In this document: positions 19,078 to 29,403 of the stretch, piece after piece
Position numbering within the stretch: the stretch's first letter is position 1
Layout of the letters: each line of letters starts with the position of its first letter
The notes under the pieces: generated by a model
Database searches by the model: none
What the model saw: only the letters and a program-made list of their open reading frames with translations
What the model was told of the DNA's origin: nothing
Program-made: the position numbers and the translations under genes
Assembly (NCBI RefSeq): GCF_000380565.1
Contig: NZ_AQYJ01000029.1
Span: 496,001-560,000 of the forward strand
Direction of reading: 5' to 3'
Origin: Microbulbifer variabilis ATCC 700307
GTDB taxonomy: Bacteria > Pseudomonadota > Gammaproteobacteria > Pseudomonadales > Cellvibrionaceae
Length of the DNA stretch: 64,000 nt

Positions 19078-20070
19078 AAATTAAATATATGTATTAAGTT
19101 GGACCATATACAATACAGAACAAACGGTTTTGATAAAAGACTGCTGATTGCCTGGGGCTTTTATATGACATTTGTCTTGCCCATGTGAAAGTTTATCAGC
19201 CTATCGCCAACTAGTTTCTGGCGTTCTTTCAAGGTACGTCGGTAACTACGTAAAATGTTGAAATGAGTTTTAATAGAGCACCAGGAGAGGGCAATTAGAA
19301 TTGAAGCGAAGTACCTGGGGTTGGTACATTTCTTGAGTAATTTTGGGCCGTAAACGGTACGCTTTGTATGGACATGATCCATGTTGCATGCTGGTTTTAT
19401 CTTGAGAATATGCTAAGAGCCACTTACTGTGCATTGAGCCAGGCTAATTCTAGCTGCAATTTGATATACATTCTCTCTGAAACCTTGATATATTAATGCT
19501 GATAATTACAGCTTGGATGACCAGGTCATATTTATCGCTAGCGATTGGGCGAAGTTAATTGGGCTATCTGACTATGGATGATTTCAGCAAACCCTGGAGC
19601 AAATCCTTAAACACCTTGCGCATGAAGGTTTGCCTGGCGGAGTGGAAAATATTACGCTTAATCAGGTGATGAATATGCTTTCCATATTTAGAGTAAGTGG
19701 CGATCATCTTGAGCTCATTTGGGGTAATAGCTCAAAACTTGAGGTAATAATAAAGCGGCTAAGGAAATTAACCGGAAAATATATCTGGTGGCAACAGATA
19801 TATACAAATAAAAGAGCATCTTGATCCGCTTGCTGAAAGTCTGTAGTGTTCTCATGTAACTCACCGGAGTTCTTGGTGGAGGTTATGACATATTAAATAT
19901 TACAATCGACCCGATTAAGCACTGTCAACTTCGGTAAAACTCATGACAAACCGCTGAATGTAAAATCATGTTGGGCTAGTGAAAGAAAAATCGTCTTATC
20001 ATTACTATCAAGAAGGTACTTTAAAGGCAGCCAAGTGACTGCCTTCATATTCCGCATTTATATCAAGGAG
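19078..20070. other. Gene-poor region with a possible decayed gene
   Basis: About 1 kb between the thioesterase and GDSL genes. A plus-strand stretch near 19500-19824 reads VIFIASDWAKLIGLSDYG, a stop, then FQQTLEQILKHLAHEGLPGG and a further 64 residues. This looks like protein once coded but now interrupted; I cannot name the family. Nothing else is supportable. Confidence 0.35.
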
Positions 20071-20925
20071 CTATTCAGAAACTCCTGAATTGTGAAAGCG
20101 AATGTAGTTAGCGATTCGACGGGCTGCTTTCTGTGTGGTTTTGTCTGTTGGGTGCAGTCCGTCAGGTAAAGGGTGAAAGCCCTCCCATATATTCAATACC
20201 TCCGCCTCAGGGAGTTCACTGCTTAAACGGTTATAATGAAGATCCCGCAATTCGTTATACTGCTGTTCATTCATAATCCAATGCAAACCGAATAATGCTG
20301 CGGTTGTTGACAGGTCAATATCCTCCCAAGCTGGCATTATGTCATAGATAGGCGTGATACCTTTATTGAGGGCAGTCTGCCCAACAGCTATTAATCTATC
20401 GATATAGGCATTCAGTTGACTTGTATCACATGGTTGAGCCTGGTCTTGAGGAATACCAAAGGCATCCGAGTGTAGGCAGTCATTTGCTATGGTGATAACA
20501 ACATAACTCGCATTGTATTTTACGCCAGATGGTTGGGAGGGGTCAGGTACAGCGACTCTCATTAGTGCTCGGTTAAGTTGGTTTTCATAACCAAACCAAA
20601 AACCTGGACCACAATCCGGTCCAGGGTTACAGCCTAGGCGGTTGAAGGTTGTCGCCCCAGCCTGGGCTTCATTTATAACATAACCTGATAGACTTTTCTG
20701 CCGAATAAGTGCTTGATGTAATGATAGATATTTACCGGCGCTAATCGCGATTCCGCCAAGGGGGGAATTGAAATCATCATTAATTGGTATTCTGCCATCG
20801 GTGAAAGATGCTCCAATAGTTAGGATAACGGTATCCTCTTTCATCTCAGCCAAGAGACTTTCACTTAGAATGATACTGCTAATGAAAGCAAGAAATAAAA
20901 ATCCTTTATTCAATTTTAATTTCAT
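20071..20925 (-). CDS. Secreted SGNH/GDSL-family hydrolase
   Basis: A 284-residue exported esterase/lipase-like protein. The ATG at 20923-20925 has AAGGA upstream and begins a signal peptide (KLKLNKGFLFLAFISSIILS, cleaved around LLAE). The GDSL block I is ILTIGASFTDGR, with the nucleophile Ser in GAS. Block III reads VITIANDCLHSD with the oxyanion Asn, and block V is DGLHPTDKTTQKAA with the catalytic Asp and His. The family cleaves esters of lipids, acetylated sugars and similar compounds; the substrate is unknown. It appears to be transcribed alone. Confidence 0.85.
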   Translation of the reverse strand: MKLKLNKGFLFLAFISSIILSESLLAEMKEDTVILTIGASFTDGRIPINDDFNSPLGGIAISAGKYLSLHQALIRQKSLSGYVINEAQAGATTFNRLGCNPGPDCGPGFWFGYENQLNRALMRVAVPDPSQPSGVKYNASYVVITIANDCLHSDAFGIPQDQAQPCDTSQLNAYIDRLIAVGQTALNKGITPIYDIMPAWEDIDLSTTAALFGLHWIMNEQQYNELRDLHYNRLSSELPEAEVLNIWEGFHPLPDGLHPTDKTTQKAARRIANYIRFHNSGVSE

Positions 20926-21466
20926 AATAAATCCTTTTTCGTAAAAGTCGGTAGTGAAGCGTCTGGACAACTTAAACTCGATAGAGCGTGATATATCATT
21001 TGTCTAGCTTATCTTTAAAAGTATATTAAGTCATTATTTAAAATGTAAATAGCACATAAATTGACGGCTAACTCACCAATACGAGTATTCTATTAAATTG
21101 AATATGCTTCTATTTCTAAGTTTTTTGTTTGTCAGTAACGAGTAATATTATCTGAAGGTTGGTGAGCTAAACAGCTTTGTCCGTCTGACATTGTGTTATG
21201 TATGTTCTACCAACAACTTGCTTGAAGAAAACCAATAATTTCATTGATTCTTAATGGCTTCTCGATAAGATATATGGCAATGAAAGTACGGAATTATATT
21301 ATCCTTCTTTCTTAATATGTGTAATAGCTAAAGGTAGCTATTGAACTTCGGTACCTTTTTGGATGGTTAGGCTGAAGAGCTTTGGAATTAAAGAAAAGGA
21401 TGATATATTGATACTGCTTTTGAATTAGCTATTATGTTTCAATTAATATCAGTTAGTTGTTAGAAA
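20926..21466. other. AT-rich intergenic region
   Basis: No gene seen. It separates the divergent GDSL hydrolase gene from a small unknown gene. Confidence 0.4.
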
Positions 21467-21721
21467 ATGAGTAGTATAAAAAAGAGCCTTGAAGAAATAA
21501 AGGCAAATAATAAGGAGTGGCGAAAGATAGCGTTTGCATTCTATTCAGTTGCTCATAATGATCTAAGAGAATGGCAAGAGCTACCTGATGATTTAAAGGC
21601 AAGTGAAGTCGGTGATATCTGTCAAAAATACATCGAATCTAAAGATATAAAGTATCTCGAGGAAGCAGGTCAAATGGTTGCTGGTAAAAACTGGTTTATA
21701 GCGCTCGGTAGGTCATTTTGA
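21467..21721 (+). CDS. Small hypothetical protein
   Basis: 84 residues, charged and mostly helical (SSIKKSLEEIKANNKEWRKI at the start). No signal peptide, membrane helix or known motif. The ribosome site is weak. The codon pattern looks coding, but no family is recognised. Confidence 0.4.
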   Translation: MSSIKKSLEEIKANNKEWRKIAFAFYSVAHNDLREWQELPDDLKASEVGDICQKYIESKDIKYLEEAGQMVAGKNWFIALGRSF

Positions 21722-21891
21722 TACTTTAGACTATTTCACAAATGGAAACTTAAGAAGTCGCAGCAGCGGACCGACAAAAGGCGTCACTCAAATTCCTACG
21801 CAATTACGGACTCCTTTTGTTGGCGGCTGTATGTGACATTATGCAATTTAACTTTTAATTCTGATTTTGCCAGATATACACGAGAAGAACT

Positions 21892-22254
21892 ATGGCCAAA
21901 TACCCGGAAGCCCTTGACCACATGCTGGCAGCATGGAACGAACCTGACTCTTCTAAAGTACGCGTCCACCTTGAAAATGCTCTGAGCAGCGATGTTCGGT
22001 TTGTTGATCCGTCTATTGATGTCTCTGGCATTGACGGATTTGAGAAAAATGTCCATGAAGTAAAGTCTAAGCTCCCAGGAGCTATTTACTCTCGAACTAG
22101 TGGTGTAGACTCCCAACATGGGTTTCATCGGTACCATTGGGCAATTCATCAAAACGATAAGTTGCTCCTAGCCGGGTTTGATGTAACAGAAATAGATGAG
22201 AACGGGAAAGTTTGCTGTGTAATTGGTTTTTTCGGCGAAATTCCCGAAATCTAA
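21892..22254 (+). CDS. SnoaL-like (NTF2-fold) protein
   Basis: 120 residues. The pattern ALDHMLAAWNEPDSSKVRVH, then LSSDVRFVDPSIDVSGIDGF, then GVDSQHGFHRYHWAIHQNDK and LLLAGFDVTEIDENGKV fits the SnoaL-like NTF2 fold: an N-terminal helix, a cavity-lining FVDP turn and a curved sheet. These proteins are small isomerases, cyclases or ligand-binding proteins. The substrate is unknown. It seems to be monocistronic. Confidence 0.65.
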   Translation: MAKYPEALDHMLAAWNEPDSSKVRVHLENALSSDVRFVDPSIDVSGIDGFEKNVHEVKSKLPGAIYSRTSGVDSQHGFHRYHWAIHQNDKLLLAGFDVTEIDENGKVCCVIGFFGEIPEI

Positions 22255-23093
22255 GGGCGATGGCGATAGCTGTGACAACGATTTGATGCATAACAAAACG
22301 CTGTTGTTAAAAAGCTTTCTGCTGCACTCCGAATTTGTCACAGCGTTTGACGTTAGTGCGATAATCGGAGCTTGATGTTTCTTACTGTCTAATAAGGTTT
22401 GAGTTCTATAACTGAGGTCCGGGTGGAGTCTCCTTATTAATCGTACCGCACTCTCTGGCCCTGCTAAATTTTTAAAGCAGCCTCCAAAGTCTCATTGGAG
22501 TTGAAGCCAGTATTTTGATGATATCTTCCAGCTGCTTGAGGATAGAGGAGAGTTTAAGTAACAGCATACAGCCTTTTAGGGGCTAGATAGCGATCACAAA
22601 AATTTATTATCTATTCATATGAACAGGTAAACTTTTTAGCATATTTGGGCGCTCATCTTGCACAAGAGGTAGCGGACTTCTGGTCTGCCTACCTATGATT
22701 GGCGTATGAATACGTTTTTGAATAGAAGGGTAATCAGAATTATTAGGAGTCTCGGCGATACAGGCACGGTTAGGATTGAAATCCCCATTGGCCAAGTAGT
22801 TCCAAGGACCTTTTCATTCAGTAAAAATAGCCGTCCTAGAAGCGGCTGGCACAGGCGCCTTCAATAAAGACCCGGCGAGTGATTGATTCATTTAAACAGC
22901 GCATGAATCGGCTAGTATCAATCAAGCGTTCTAGTCATAAATAGTCTGAAAGCAATAGCTTTACGTTTAAATTATGCACATTGTTTCTTACCCTGCTTCG
23001 CCACTGTTTACTTCGTGATCAGCTGTACTGTTCTGCTTAACGAGGCTTACTAAGATACTAAGTTACCTAATAAGGCGCTGCTGCTTGAAAGCG
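22255..23093. other. Gene-poor gap
   Basis: 840 bases with no supportable gene or RNA on either strand. Confidence 0.4.
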
Positions 23094-24146
23094 CTATACC
23101 CCCTTAAATGAGCACGGTTTTTCATACCTAATTTCGACGACTTTTTGTTCTCGATATTGGCCGAGTAGTGAGATTCCTATTCCTGCCATGATGATGATTC
23201 CTCCAACGATTTGAGCAAAGTTGGGAATCTCTTGAAGAATCAGAAAGGCGAAGAAAGTGCCTGCTACGGGAGTGATGGCTGTAGCGATAGAGATATCGGC
23301 AGAGCTGGCCCCTCCTTGGAGTCCTTTAAACCAGGTGATCTGCCCAAAGACTATAATGATCGCGCCGTATACCAGCATCCACACCCAGAGGAATGGAGAA
23401 AAGAGGTCGTCAAAGTGATGGGGGCCAAATACAGAGAGGACAATGATCGAAAAGAGTATCACTCCTGCAAGCATGCGGAAAACTGAAAAGACGCCAATAG
23501 GGATGCGATCAAGCAGTTTCCGACTTACCTGAACGGCAATGACTCCTAAGAGTGTTGCTACAGCGGTTAAAATTTCTCCTGCTTTGGGAAGGGTTTCTAG
23601 GAATTGGTTCATTGCTGGATTTCCAAGGTTCAGCATTTTCATGCTCATTGGATCTTCCATCGGAGGTTGATGTAGCACAAAAATTGCAATAACACCAACT
23701 GTTACCACAAGAGCACCCACTATTGAGAACCCGGTGGGCTTTTCCCTGAACATTAAAAAAGCTAACAAGAGTCCTAAGGGAGCATCTAGAGTTGCAATTA
23801 AAACGACATTAGTCACCTCTGTGATCATTAGAGCAATAAAGAAGAAAGCAGGGGCAAGAACACCAGACATCAAGATAAGCACAAACATGTAAAACCAGTC
23901 TTTGAAAGGGTACTGTTTTAAGATGCTGAGGCGCCAATCTTTCCTATAGATTATTAAAAGGGTGATACCCGCCAAGAGATTTCCTGCAAACAAGAGGTTG
24001 CAAAATGATATGGGATTATTTCCATTAATGGGGTGATAGGCACCGAGCTCCCCGATTTTCGCAACAACAGAGTTGGAGGCAGCAAATATAAGAATCGAAA
24101 TCCATAGCCAAAATCGGGTACTTTTTACGGTGTGTTGATTTTCCAT
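23094..24146 (-). CDS. EamA/DMT-family transporter
   Basis: A 350-residue integral membrane protein with about ten hydrophobic helices in two repeated halves, the layout of the drug/metabolite transporter (EamA) family. The first half contains APAFFFIALMITEVTNVVLI and LDAPLGLLLAFLMFREKPTG; the second half has FKGLQGGASSADISIATAIT, then PVAGTFFAFLILQEIPNFAQ. Both show the typical end-of-half pattern of helix, Pro and acidic residue. Members export amino acids, nucleotides or other metabolites. The substrate here is not predictable. It stands alone, with long gaps on both sides. Confidence 0.8.
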   Translation of the reverse strand: MENQHTVKSTRFWLWISILIFAASNSVVAKIGELGAYHPINGNNPISFCNLLFAGNLLAGITLLIIYRKDWRLSILKQYPFKDWFYMFVLILMSGVLAPAFFFIALMITEVTNVVLIATLDAPLGLLLAFLMFREKPTGFSIVGALVVTVGVIAIFVLHQPPMEDPMSMKMLNLGNPAMNQFLETLPKAGEILTAVATLLGVIAVQVSRKLLDRIPIGVFSVFRMLAGVILFSIIVLSVFGPHHFDDLFSPFLWVWMLVYGAIIIVFGQITWFKGLQGGASSADISIATAITPVAGTFFAFLILQEIPNFAQIVGGIIIMAGIGISLLGQYREQKVVEIRYEKPCSFKGV

Positions 24147-25917
24147 CTGGTATCCCCTGAGTGCTACAGTAAGCTTTAGCGGATGTACCTTGCCCCTGGC
24201 TAAGTACGCCTTATCTGATAGTGGAAGTAGGTCATTCTGATCTGGATTAGTTTAGACTAAATCTCATAATCGGCTGCCTACAAGCAGTTAAAATATATCT
24301 ATATATCAACGTCGGAGTGGTTATTCTTGTCAATGTCCGAGGCAATGTTACGCGTATTCCCTCGACGTCCAGTAAAATATTCGAATTTAGTTCGGAAAAT
24401 TTGATTGGGGTATCTGCCTGAGCGATGGGGTCATGGACGTAATTTCATCTCTTATGCTGCTGAACGTGGAACTTACGTTGATGGTATACCATCTGTACAG
24501 TTAGGAGTTGATGTCCAAGGATTTGCTGCAAGGGAGCGGGATTGCCAACCAAAGAACTATTTCTTAGTCAACTGAAAGGACTTCCAATTAAGCCAAACTG
24601 ATAAAAAACAAAGGCAGCCAATGTCAAAATCTGAGCTTTGCCTGGATTTTGAGGCAAGTATTTTAGGTATTGCACAGGTAAAGAATGAGCTTTGAAGATA
24701 GACCTTACTTAAGGCAAATACAGTTCAAGAGGAATAATATTGGAAGCTTCGGCCCATATCCTTTTTGTATTCCAACCATAAATGAACTTGTTTTTTGGGT
24801 TTTCATCCAGATGTAACCATTGATACACAAGGCGCAAAGTTGAAAAAATAGTAACTGCTTTTTATTGATCTGGTGGTATAAAGAATAATTGTGAAGTGCT
24901 ATTCAAGTTTGCTGCTTGCTGAGCCTGATTTGTTATCCTGGATAAATTATCCATGCAATCACGTAGGGACGAAGTTAGCCTGGTTATATTCAAAAGAAAC
25001 CAAAGTTAAAGTGTAATTCTCAGCTTGATATAAGGCATTAAAGTTAAGGAAGTGATTGATACTCTCGATAATCATTCCTTCATGCTGTCACGATGTTGAA
25101 AAAGAGTGTCAGGAAGTGAAGATTTTGGTGGATGAACGCAGGGATCTCACTAAGGTATTCACTAGAGCAAAAAATGAACTTTCTGAAGTGCAGCGTTTAG
25201 GGGTAGAGAATCCTAAGTTGAAACAGGAGGTTGATATACTAGGAAAGTGGCAATGGTTTTTGCGGAGGAACATTAGCAAGATATCGATTTGTCCAGTGGT
25301 TCGATTCATAACTAGGTATCAAACTATCTTACTGGTGACTCGGAGTGAAACACAGTGGCCATTATGATTGGCTGAAGAGGTCGCGATCAGACCGAGAATA
25401 CCAAGGTGATGATCTTAAGGTTCAAATCTCCCATTTTATTTATTTTTATTTCGTTGCTTTGCTTAGTTTATTGGCTGCTTAAGAAGATTGTGTCCAATAA
25501 GGCTAGATAACACCTAAGAAAGTAGATTGCTTTTTTCACGGTCGCCTGGTGTCTTAAGTTATTCTGTGTTTAAACCGGTGTCAAAATTAATTTTTATCTG
25601 TAACTAATGAGTTTATTTTTCTTTTTCAATCAATTTTTAGAGGTTATGAGTGTGACTTATGAATGGTTTTTCCAAATTTTGGAACAGGTGGTTTCGTAAA
25701 ATGTTATTAACGTAGGATAGGGTTAATCAAGATAGTCTATGTGATACGAGTATATGTGATGCCGAGAGAGGGAGTCACATTTTGTCGGGTTTATTGATTA
25801 GGAAAGTAAGTGTTAAATTATGAGAGATAGTGAGTAAAATTTTAAAAGCGAGCTGTGGCTAGCCCGCTAAAAGGTAAGCTTACTTATTGAGGCGAATAAT
25901 TTTGGAGTGTTCGCTTT
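24147..25917. other. 1.8 kb gene-poor region with a possible decayed coiled-coil gene
   Basis: The only protein-like piece is a plus-strand frame at about 25056-25367. It has a heptad-rich stretch (KILVDERRDLTKVFTRAKNE, then LSEVQRLGVENPKLKQEV) and ends with KWQWFLRRN. This vaguely recalls the C-terminal coiled coil and anchor of YgiM-type SH3 proteins, but the membrane anchor is missing and no domain is intact. No other gene is supportable. Confidence 0.35.
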
Positions 25918-27006
25918 TTACTTGCGTACAAGTAGTAATCCAGTTTCAGTGTGGTCCGTATAGGGGAATTGATCGAATAGAGCAAAGCGTTCAATGTGAT
26001 GTGTTTGACTTAGCAACTTGAGGTTTTCCAGCTGTGTCTCTGGATTACAGGAGATGTATAGTATTCGTGGGAAACGAGCAACCATTTTGCAGGTTTCCTG
26101 GTCCAGGCCTGCACGGGGTGGGTCAACCAGTACGGTATCGAAATTATAGCTGTCCAGGTCTATGTCGGTGAGCCGGCGGAAGGGGCGGACTTTATCGATA
26201 GCCTGTGTAAACTCTTCACTGGACAGGCGCACAATATCCAGATTATTAACACGATTTGCGCGGATGTTTTCCTGGGCGGAATTAACGGAGACTTTGGATA
26301 TTTCTGTAGCCAGTACTTTCTGGAAATTCTCACTGAGCGGAATAGTAAAGTTGCCGTTCCCACAGTATAGCTCCAGCAGATCATTGGCGCTTTCTCCGCA
26401 GGCGCTTTTGGCCCAATGAATCATAGAGCGGCAGATCTCACCATTGGGTTGGGTAAAGCTACCTTCCACCTGCTTGTATTGGTATTGCTTGCCACCTATC
26501 TCCAACTGTTCGGTGACATAGTCCCGCTCCAAAACCACCTTTTGCTTACGAGAGCGGCCGAGGATTGGGAAACCGAGTTTATCTTGCAGTGCACGGGCTT
26601 CCTGTTCCCATATTTCATCCAGCTTTTTATGGTAGATCAGGGTAATCAGGGCATCACCACTTAGAGTGGTGAGAAATTCAGCGGAGAACAGGCGCTTGCG
26701 TAGAGTCTCACTGCTGTTTACGGCCGCCAGGACCCTTGGCATCAGTTTATTCATAAGTTCTGAGCCGACAGTAAACTCGTCAATAATAAATGGCTTCTTG
26801 TACTCGCCCTGACGATACATGGCGTAGTAGGCTACACCGCCCTCATGCCAGACTTTGAATTCTGCACGCTGTCTGTAGTGGATGGGTGGTGAGGGAAATA
26901 GCTCTGGCTCCAGATTAGTGAATTCCCGGTAAGCTTCACTCAGGCGCTGGGCCTTCTTGTTCAGCTGCTCTTGATAGTCGTTGGTGTTAACGCGGTACAG
27001 TGCCAT
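25918..27006 (-). CDS. trmA: tRNA (uracil-5-)-methyltransferase
   Basis: A 362-residue SAM-dependent enzyme that makes ribothymidine (m5U54) in the T loop of tRNA. The SAM-binding motif is LLELYCGNGNFTIPLSENF. The catalytic region reads DTVLVDPPRAGLD and then ILYISCNPETQ, with the nucleophilic Cys in SCNP. The length agrees with E. coli TrmA (366). The ATG at 27004-27006 starts MALYRVNTNDYQEQL, which fits the family start; a longer frame to 27093 adds an unlikely extension. It is divergent from the yjbQ gene with a 54-base spacer. Confidence 0.93.
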   Translation of the reverse strand: MALYRVNTNDYQEQLNKKAQRLSEAYREFTNLEPELFPSPPIHYRQRAEFKVWHEGGVAYYAMYRQGEYKKPFIIDEFTVGSELMNKLMPRVLAAVNSSETLRKRLFSAEFLTTLSGDALITLIYHKKLDEIWEQEARALQDKLGFPILGRSRKQKVVLERDYVTEQLEIGGKQYQYKQVEGSFTQPNGEICRSMIHWAKSACGESANDLLELYCGNGNFTIPLSENFQKVLATEISKVSVNSAQENIRANRVNNLDIVRLSSEEFTQAIDKVRPFRRLTDIDLDSYNFDTVLVDPPRAGLDQETCKMVARFPRILYISCNPETQLENLKLLSQTHHIERFALFDQFPYTDHTETGLLLVRK

Positions 27007-27060
27007 ATAGAATACGGTAGTCTCAATAATGGAGCGGGCGCGAATTATATAGGAATCTGT

Positions 27061-27465
27061 ATGGCAATAGGTGAGATAGCAATCAGGGTACAAGGGCAGG
27101 GGTTATATGAGTTTACTGATCAGGTGACTGACTGGGTCTCTTGTCAAGGGGCAAGGGAAGGACTCTGTACTTTGTTTATTCAGCATACTTCCGCGAGTCT
27201 GTTGATTCAGGAGAATGCTGATCCAAGTGCGCGTAGGGACTTGGAACAGTGGCTGAATCGCTTGGTACCTGAGGATGATCGCCTTTACACCCATACCATG
27301 GAGGGGCCGGATGATATGCCGGCCCATATCAAGTGCGCTTTGACTGCAACCAGCCTCTCAATCCCTGTGCAGGGTGATCGCCTGATGTTGGGAACCTGGC
27401 AGGGTATCTATCTGTGGGAGCATCGCCACCATCACGGAGATCGGCGAGTAATCTTGCACATTTGA
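27061..27465 (+). CDS. yjbQ: YjbQ/UPF0047 family protein
   Basis: A 134-residue single-domain protein of the UPF0047 group. Conserved elements are LFIQHTSASLLIQENADPSA, then DDMPAHIKCALTATSLSIPV, LGTWQGIYLWEHR and the C-terminal HRHHHGDRRV. Three His-rich motifs form a putative metal/ligand pocket. Members are often called secondary thiamine-phosphate synthase because overexpression can bypass ThiE loss, but the native role is not settled. The ATG at 27061 fits the family start. Divergent from trmA. Confidence 0.9.
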   Translation: MAIGEIAIRVQGQGLYEFTDQVTDWVSCQGAREGLCTLFIQHTSASLLIQENADPSARRDLEQWLNRLVPEDDRLYTHTMEGPDDMPAHIKCALTATSLSIPVQGDRLMLGTWQGIYLWEHRHHHGDRRVILHI

Positions 27466-27539
27466 TTGGAGACTAAGAGCGGTCCTGCTTGGCTAGTGGC
27501 TTAATGGTCATAGTTTCACAGTCTGCACTCCCTTTTCCT

Positions 27540-28580
27540 TTAAAAGTTGGATGTTTCGAGTGTCACTCCAACCGAGCTGCAGTAGTGGTCCAGTAGTTCC
27601 TGGGTGTGAATTGCGCGTGCAGCAGCGGCGTTGCGAAGCTCAATATCTTCAGTTGTAGCCATGTGACAAAAATGTTCAATCATGTAAACGACTTGGGATT
27701 TTTGGGTGTCAACAGCAAAGTGTTCAAATTCTCTGGGAGTTGCCATTCCTTGTCGTAGCGTAAAGTCTGCTGAGTAGTTGGGGTTGCCAAATACAAAGCT
27801 ATCCTTCCAGTCCAAGACAAAGTCATTGAGCTGAATCAGACCGTTGTCTCCCAGGATGTTGAGGTCCATATCGCACACACCAGCGTCGTAGCCAAAGTCG
27901 AAAGTTGAGGTTTGAGCGCTGGAAAATTCGATCATGCCGGTGCCGCTAATAACGGCACCAGTTTCTTGGTCGCGTTTCACTGCTCCTGCGATAGATTGGA
28001 TTGTTCCTGCCGGGCGCAAGAACTCTACGATAGCTCGCATGTTGTACCAGCCGATATCTGCAATTGCGCCAGTTGGTTCCAACTTTGGATTAAAGCGTAT
28101 GTTGTCGCGTTCTACAAAGGGGAAGAGGAAAGCGGAGTATATGCGCTGAACATCCCCGATAGACTTCTGTTGCTGCTTGATGACCTGTTTTGTCCTCGGG
28201 TGGTGGGTGAAGTGAGTGGCATCCATAAAGGCAAGCCCCCTCGACTGGGCCTGATTGGCAATTCTGCGTGCTGAAAGTCCATTGAGGAATGGTTTTTCGC
28301 TAATCAGGTGATTGCCATTTTCGAGGGCTGCCAGACAAATCTCTTCCCTGCCGATAGTTGGGGTTGCTACATAGACAGCATCGATATCCCTTGCCTCTAC
28401 AAGCTGTTGCCAGCTTTTAAACACTTTGGCAATTTTGTGTTCACTGGCGAATTTTTTGGCCCTGTCAAAGTGTTTACTTGAGACCGCGACAGCTCTGGCT
28501 CCGGTGGCTTGGTCTATCGCCTTGGCTGTTACACCGGCGATCATACCACTGCCGACGATTCCGAATCGGATATCTGGCAT
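27540..28580 (-). CDS. Gfo/Idh/MocA-family oxidoreductase
   Basis: A 346-residue NAD(P)-dependent oxidoreductase. The N-terminal Rossmann fold has RFGIVGSGMIAGVTAKAI and a VYVATPT strand. The family EKP motif is in HLISEKPFLNG (about residue 97). The C-terminal alpha/beta domain has IADIGWYNMRAIVEFL, a GWY-containing segment like those of dehydrogenases acting on sugars, inositols or dihydrodiols. The substrate is unknown. The gene stands alone between yjbQ (convergent) and the tus operon. Confidence 0.85.
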   Translation of the reverse strand: MPDIRFGIVGSGMIAGVTAKAIDQATGARAVAVSSKHFDRAKKFASEHKIAKVFKSWQQLVEARDIDAVYVATPTIGREEICLAALENGNHLISEKPFLNGLSARRIANQAQSRGLAFMDATHFTHHPRTKQVIKQQQKSIGDVQRIYSAFLFPFVERDNIRFNPKLEPTGAIADIGWYNMRAIVEFLRPAGTIQSIAGAVKRDQETGAVISGTGMIEFSSAQTSTFDFGYDAGVCDMDLNILGDNGLIQLNDFVLDWKDSFVFGNPNYSADFTLRQGMATPREFEHFAVDTQKSQVVYMIEHFCHMATTEDIELRNAAAARAIHTQELLDHYCSSVGVTLETSNF

Positions 28581-28705
28581 AACATAGATTCCTGGGTGTC
28601 TTGCTAAAAATTGCGGAGTAATTTCAGGATGTGGCTGTGAAGCGCAGTGTAGAACAAGGTTGTGCGAGGTGTTGTATGAGAGGGCTATGATCAGCCTGCC
28701 TAGAT

Positions 28706-28736
28706 GGCCAGGCCGTTGGAGATAGTTGGCCTGGCC
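28706..28736. terminator. Hairpin downstream of tusE
   Basis: 9-bp perfect stem GGCCAGGCC / GGCCTGGCC with a 13-base loop, 28 bases beyond the tusE stop. No U-run follows on either strand, so a role in termination or mRNA stability is only possible. Confidence 0.4.
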
Positions 28737-28764
28737 TGAATTCTTAGAAGTTGAATAGTAGGAA

Positions 28765-29100
28765 TTACAGGCAGTTGGTGGGTTTGGGTAGGCCAGCGAT
28801 TTTACTGGCTACCTTGGCTGGGCTTGGTGGAAAAAGCTGCATCAGGTAGATGCTACGACCTTTGTCTGCACCCAGGTGCTGGCCGATAAATTTCACCAGG
28901 GGACGCATGGCGGGAGACAGGTCGAACTGGCGATAGAAGTCCTGTAACAGCTCGATAACTTCCCAATGGGCATCTGTCAGCTTTATGCCTTCGGCTGCCG
29001 CCAGCTGTTCTGCTACATCGGGGCTCCAATCTTTGAGGTCCCGCAGATAGCCCTCTTTATCTAGGGGAATTTCTTTACCATTAGCTGATAAGTGATTCAT
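28765..29100 (-). CDS. tusE: Sulfurtransferase TusE (DsrC-like)
   Basis: A 111-residue DsrC/TusE protein. In the Tus relay it takes sulfur from TusBCD and passes it to MnmA for 2-thiolation of tRNA wobble uridine (s2U34). The family C-terminus GLPKPTNCL is present with its sulfur-carrying Cys next to last. GYLRDLKDWSPDVAEQLAAA and HWEVIELLQDFYRQFDLSP are standard. It is last in the yccA-side cluster tusD-tusC-tusB-tusE, 8 bases after tusB. Confidence 0.93.
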   Translation of the reverse strand: MNHLSANGKEIPLDKEGYLRDLKDWSPDVAEQLAAAEGIKLTDAHWEVIELLQDFYRQFDLSPAMRPLVKFIGQHLGADKGRSIYLMQLFPPSPAKVASKIAGLPKPTNCL

Positions 29101-29108
29101 TTCAACTT

Positions 29109-29402
29109 CTACCGGAACCAGCTGACGATGGGGTTATGCTGAGTACAGAGTTTTACCCAGCCAGCATCGTCAATCATTTTGATACCTGACACAATTGCCG
29201 CCAGCTCCCGCTGCCCGCGTGCTGCGGCATCGGCCTCCAGACAGTAAACGGCTGAATTCTGTAGTGTTTGCAAAGCATCATGGCGCAGGGCATAAACGCC
29301 ATCCTCGATTAGAAGTAACGCATCTCCTTCGGCAAAGCTTTGCAAGCAGTCCCGCAAGGCGCTGGAGCTGAATGGAGATTTACTGACTAAATGTAATGTC
29401 AT
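29109..29402 (-). CDS. tusB: Sulfurtransferase complex subunit TusB
   Basis: A 97-residue DsrH-like subunit of the TusBCD hexamer in the s2U34 sulfur relay. The pattern MTLHLVSKSPFSSSALRDC, then EGDALLLIEDGVYAL and the C-terminal PIVSWF fits TusB. It follows tusC with one base between stop and start, and precedes tusE by eight bases. Confidence 0.88.
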   Translation of the reverse strand: MTLHLVSKSPFSSSALRDCLQSFAEGDALLLIEDGVYALRHDALQTLQNSAVYCLEADAAARGQRELAAIVSGIKMIDDAGWVKLCTQHNPIVSWFR

Positions 29403-29403
29403 A

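Noticed and set aside
19161-19382. Minus-strand 73-codon frame resembling a transposase scrap
   Set aside because: Similarity is too vague; no inverted ends or target duplication seen.
25056-25367. YgiM-type SH3/coiled-coil gene
   Set aside because: Only a loose coiled-coil likeness; no SH3 domain and no membrane anchor, so it is mentioned only in the gap entry.
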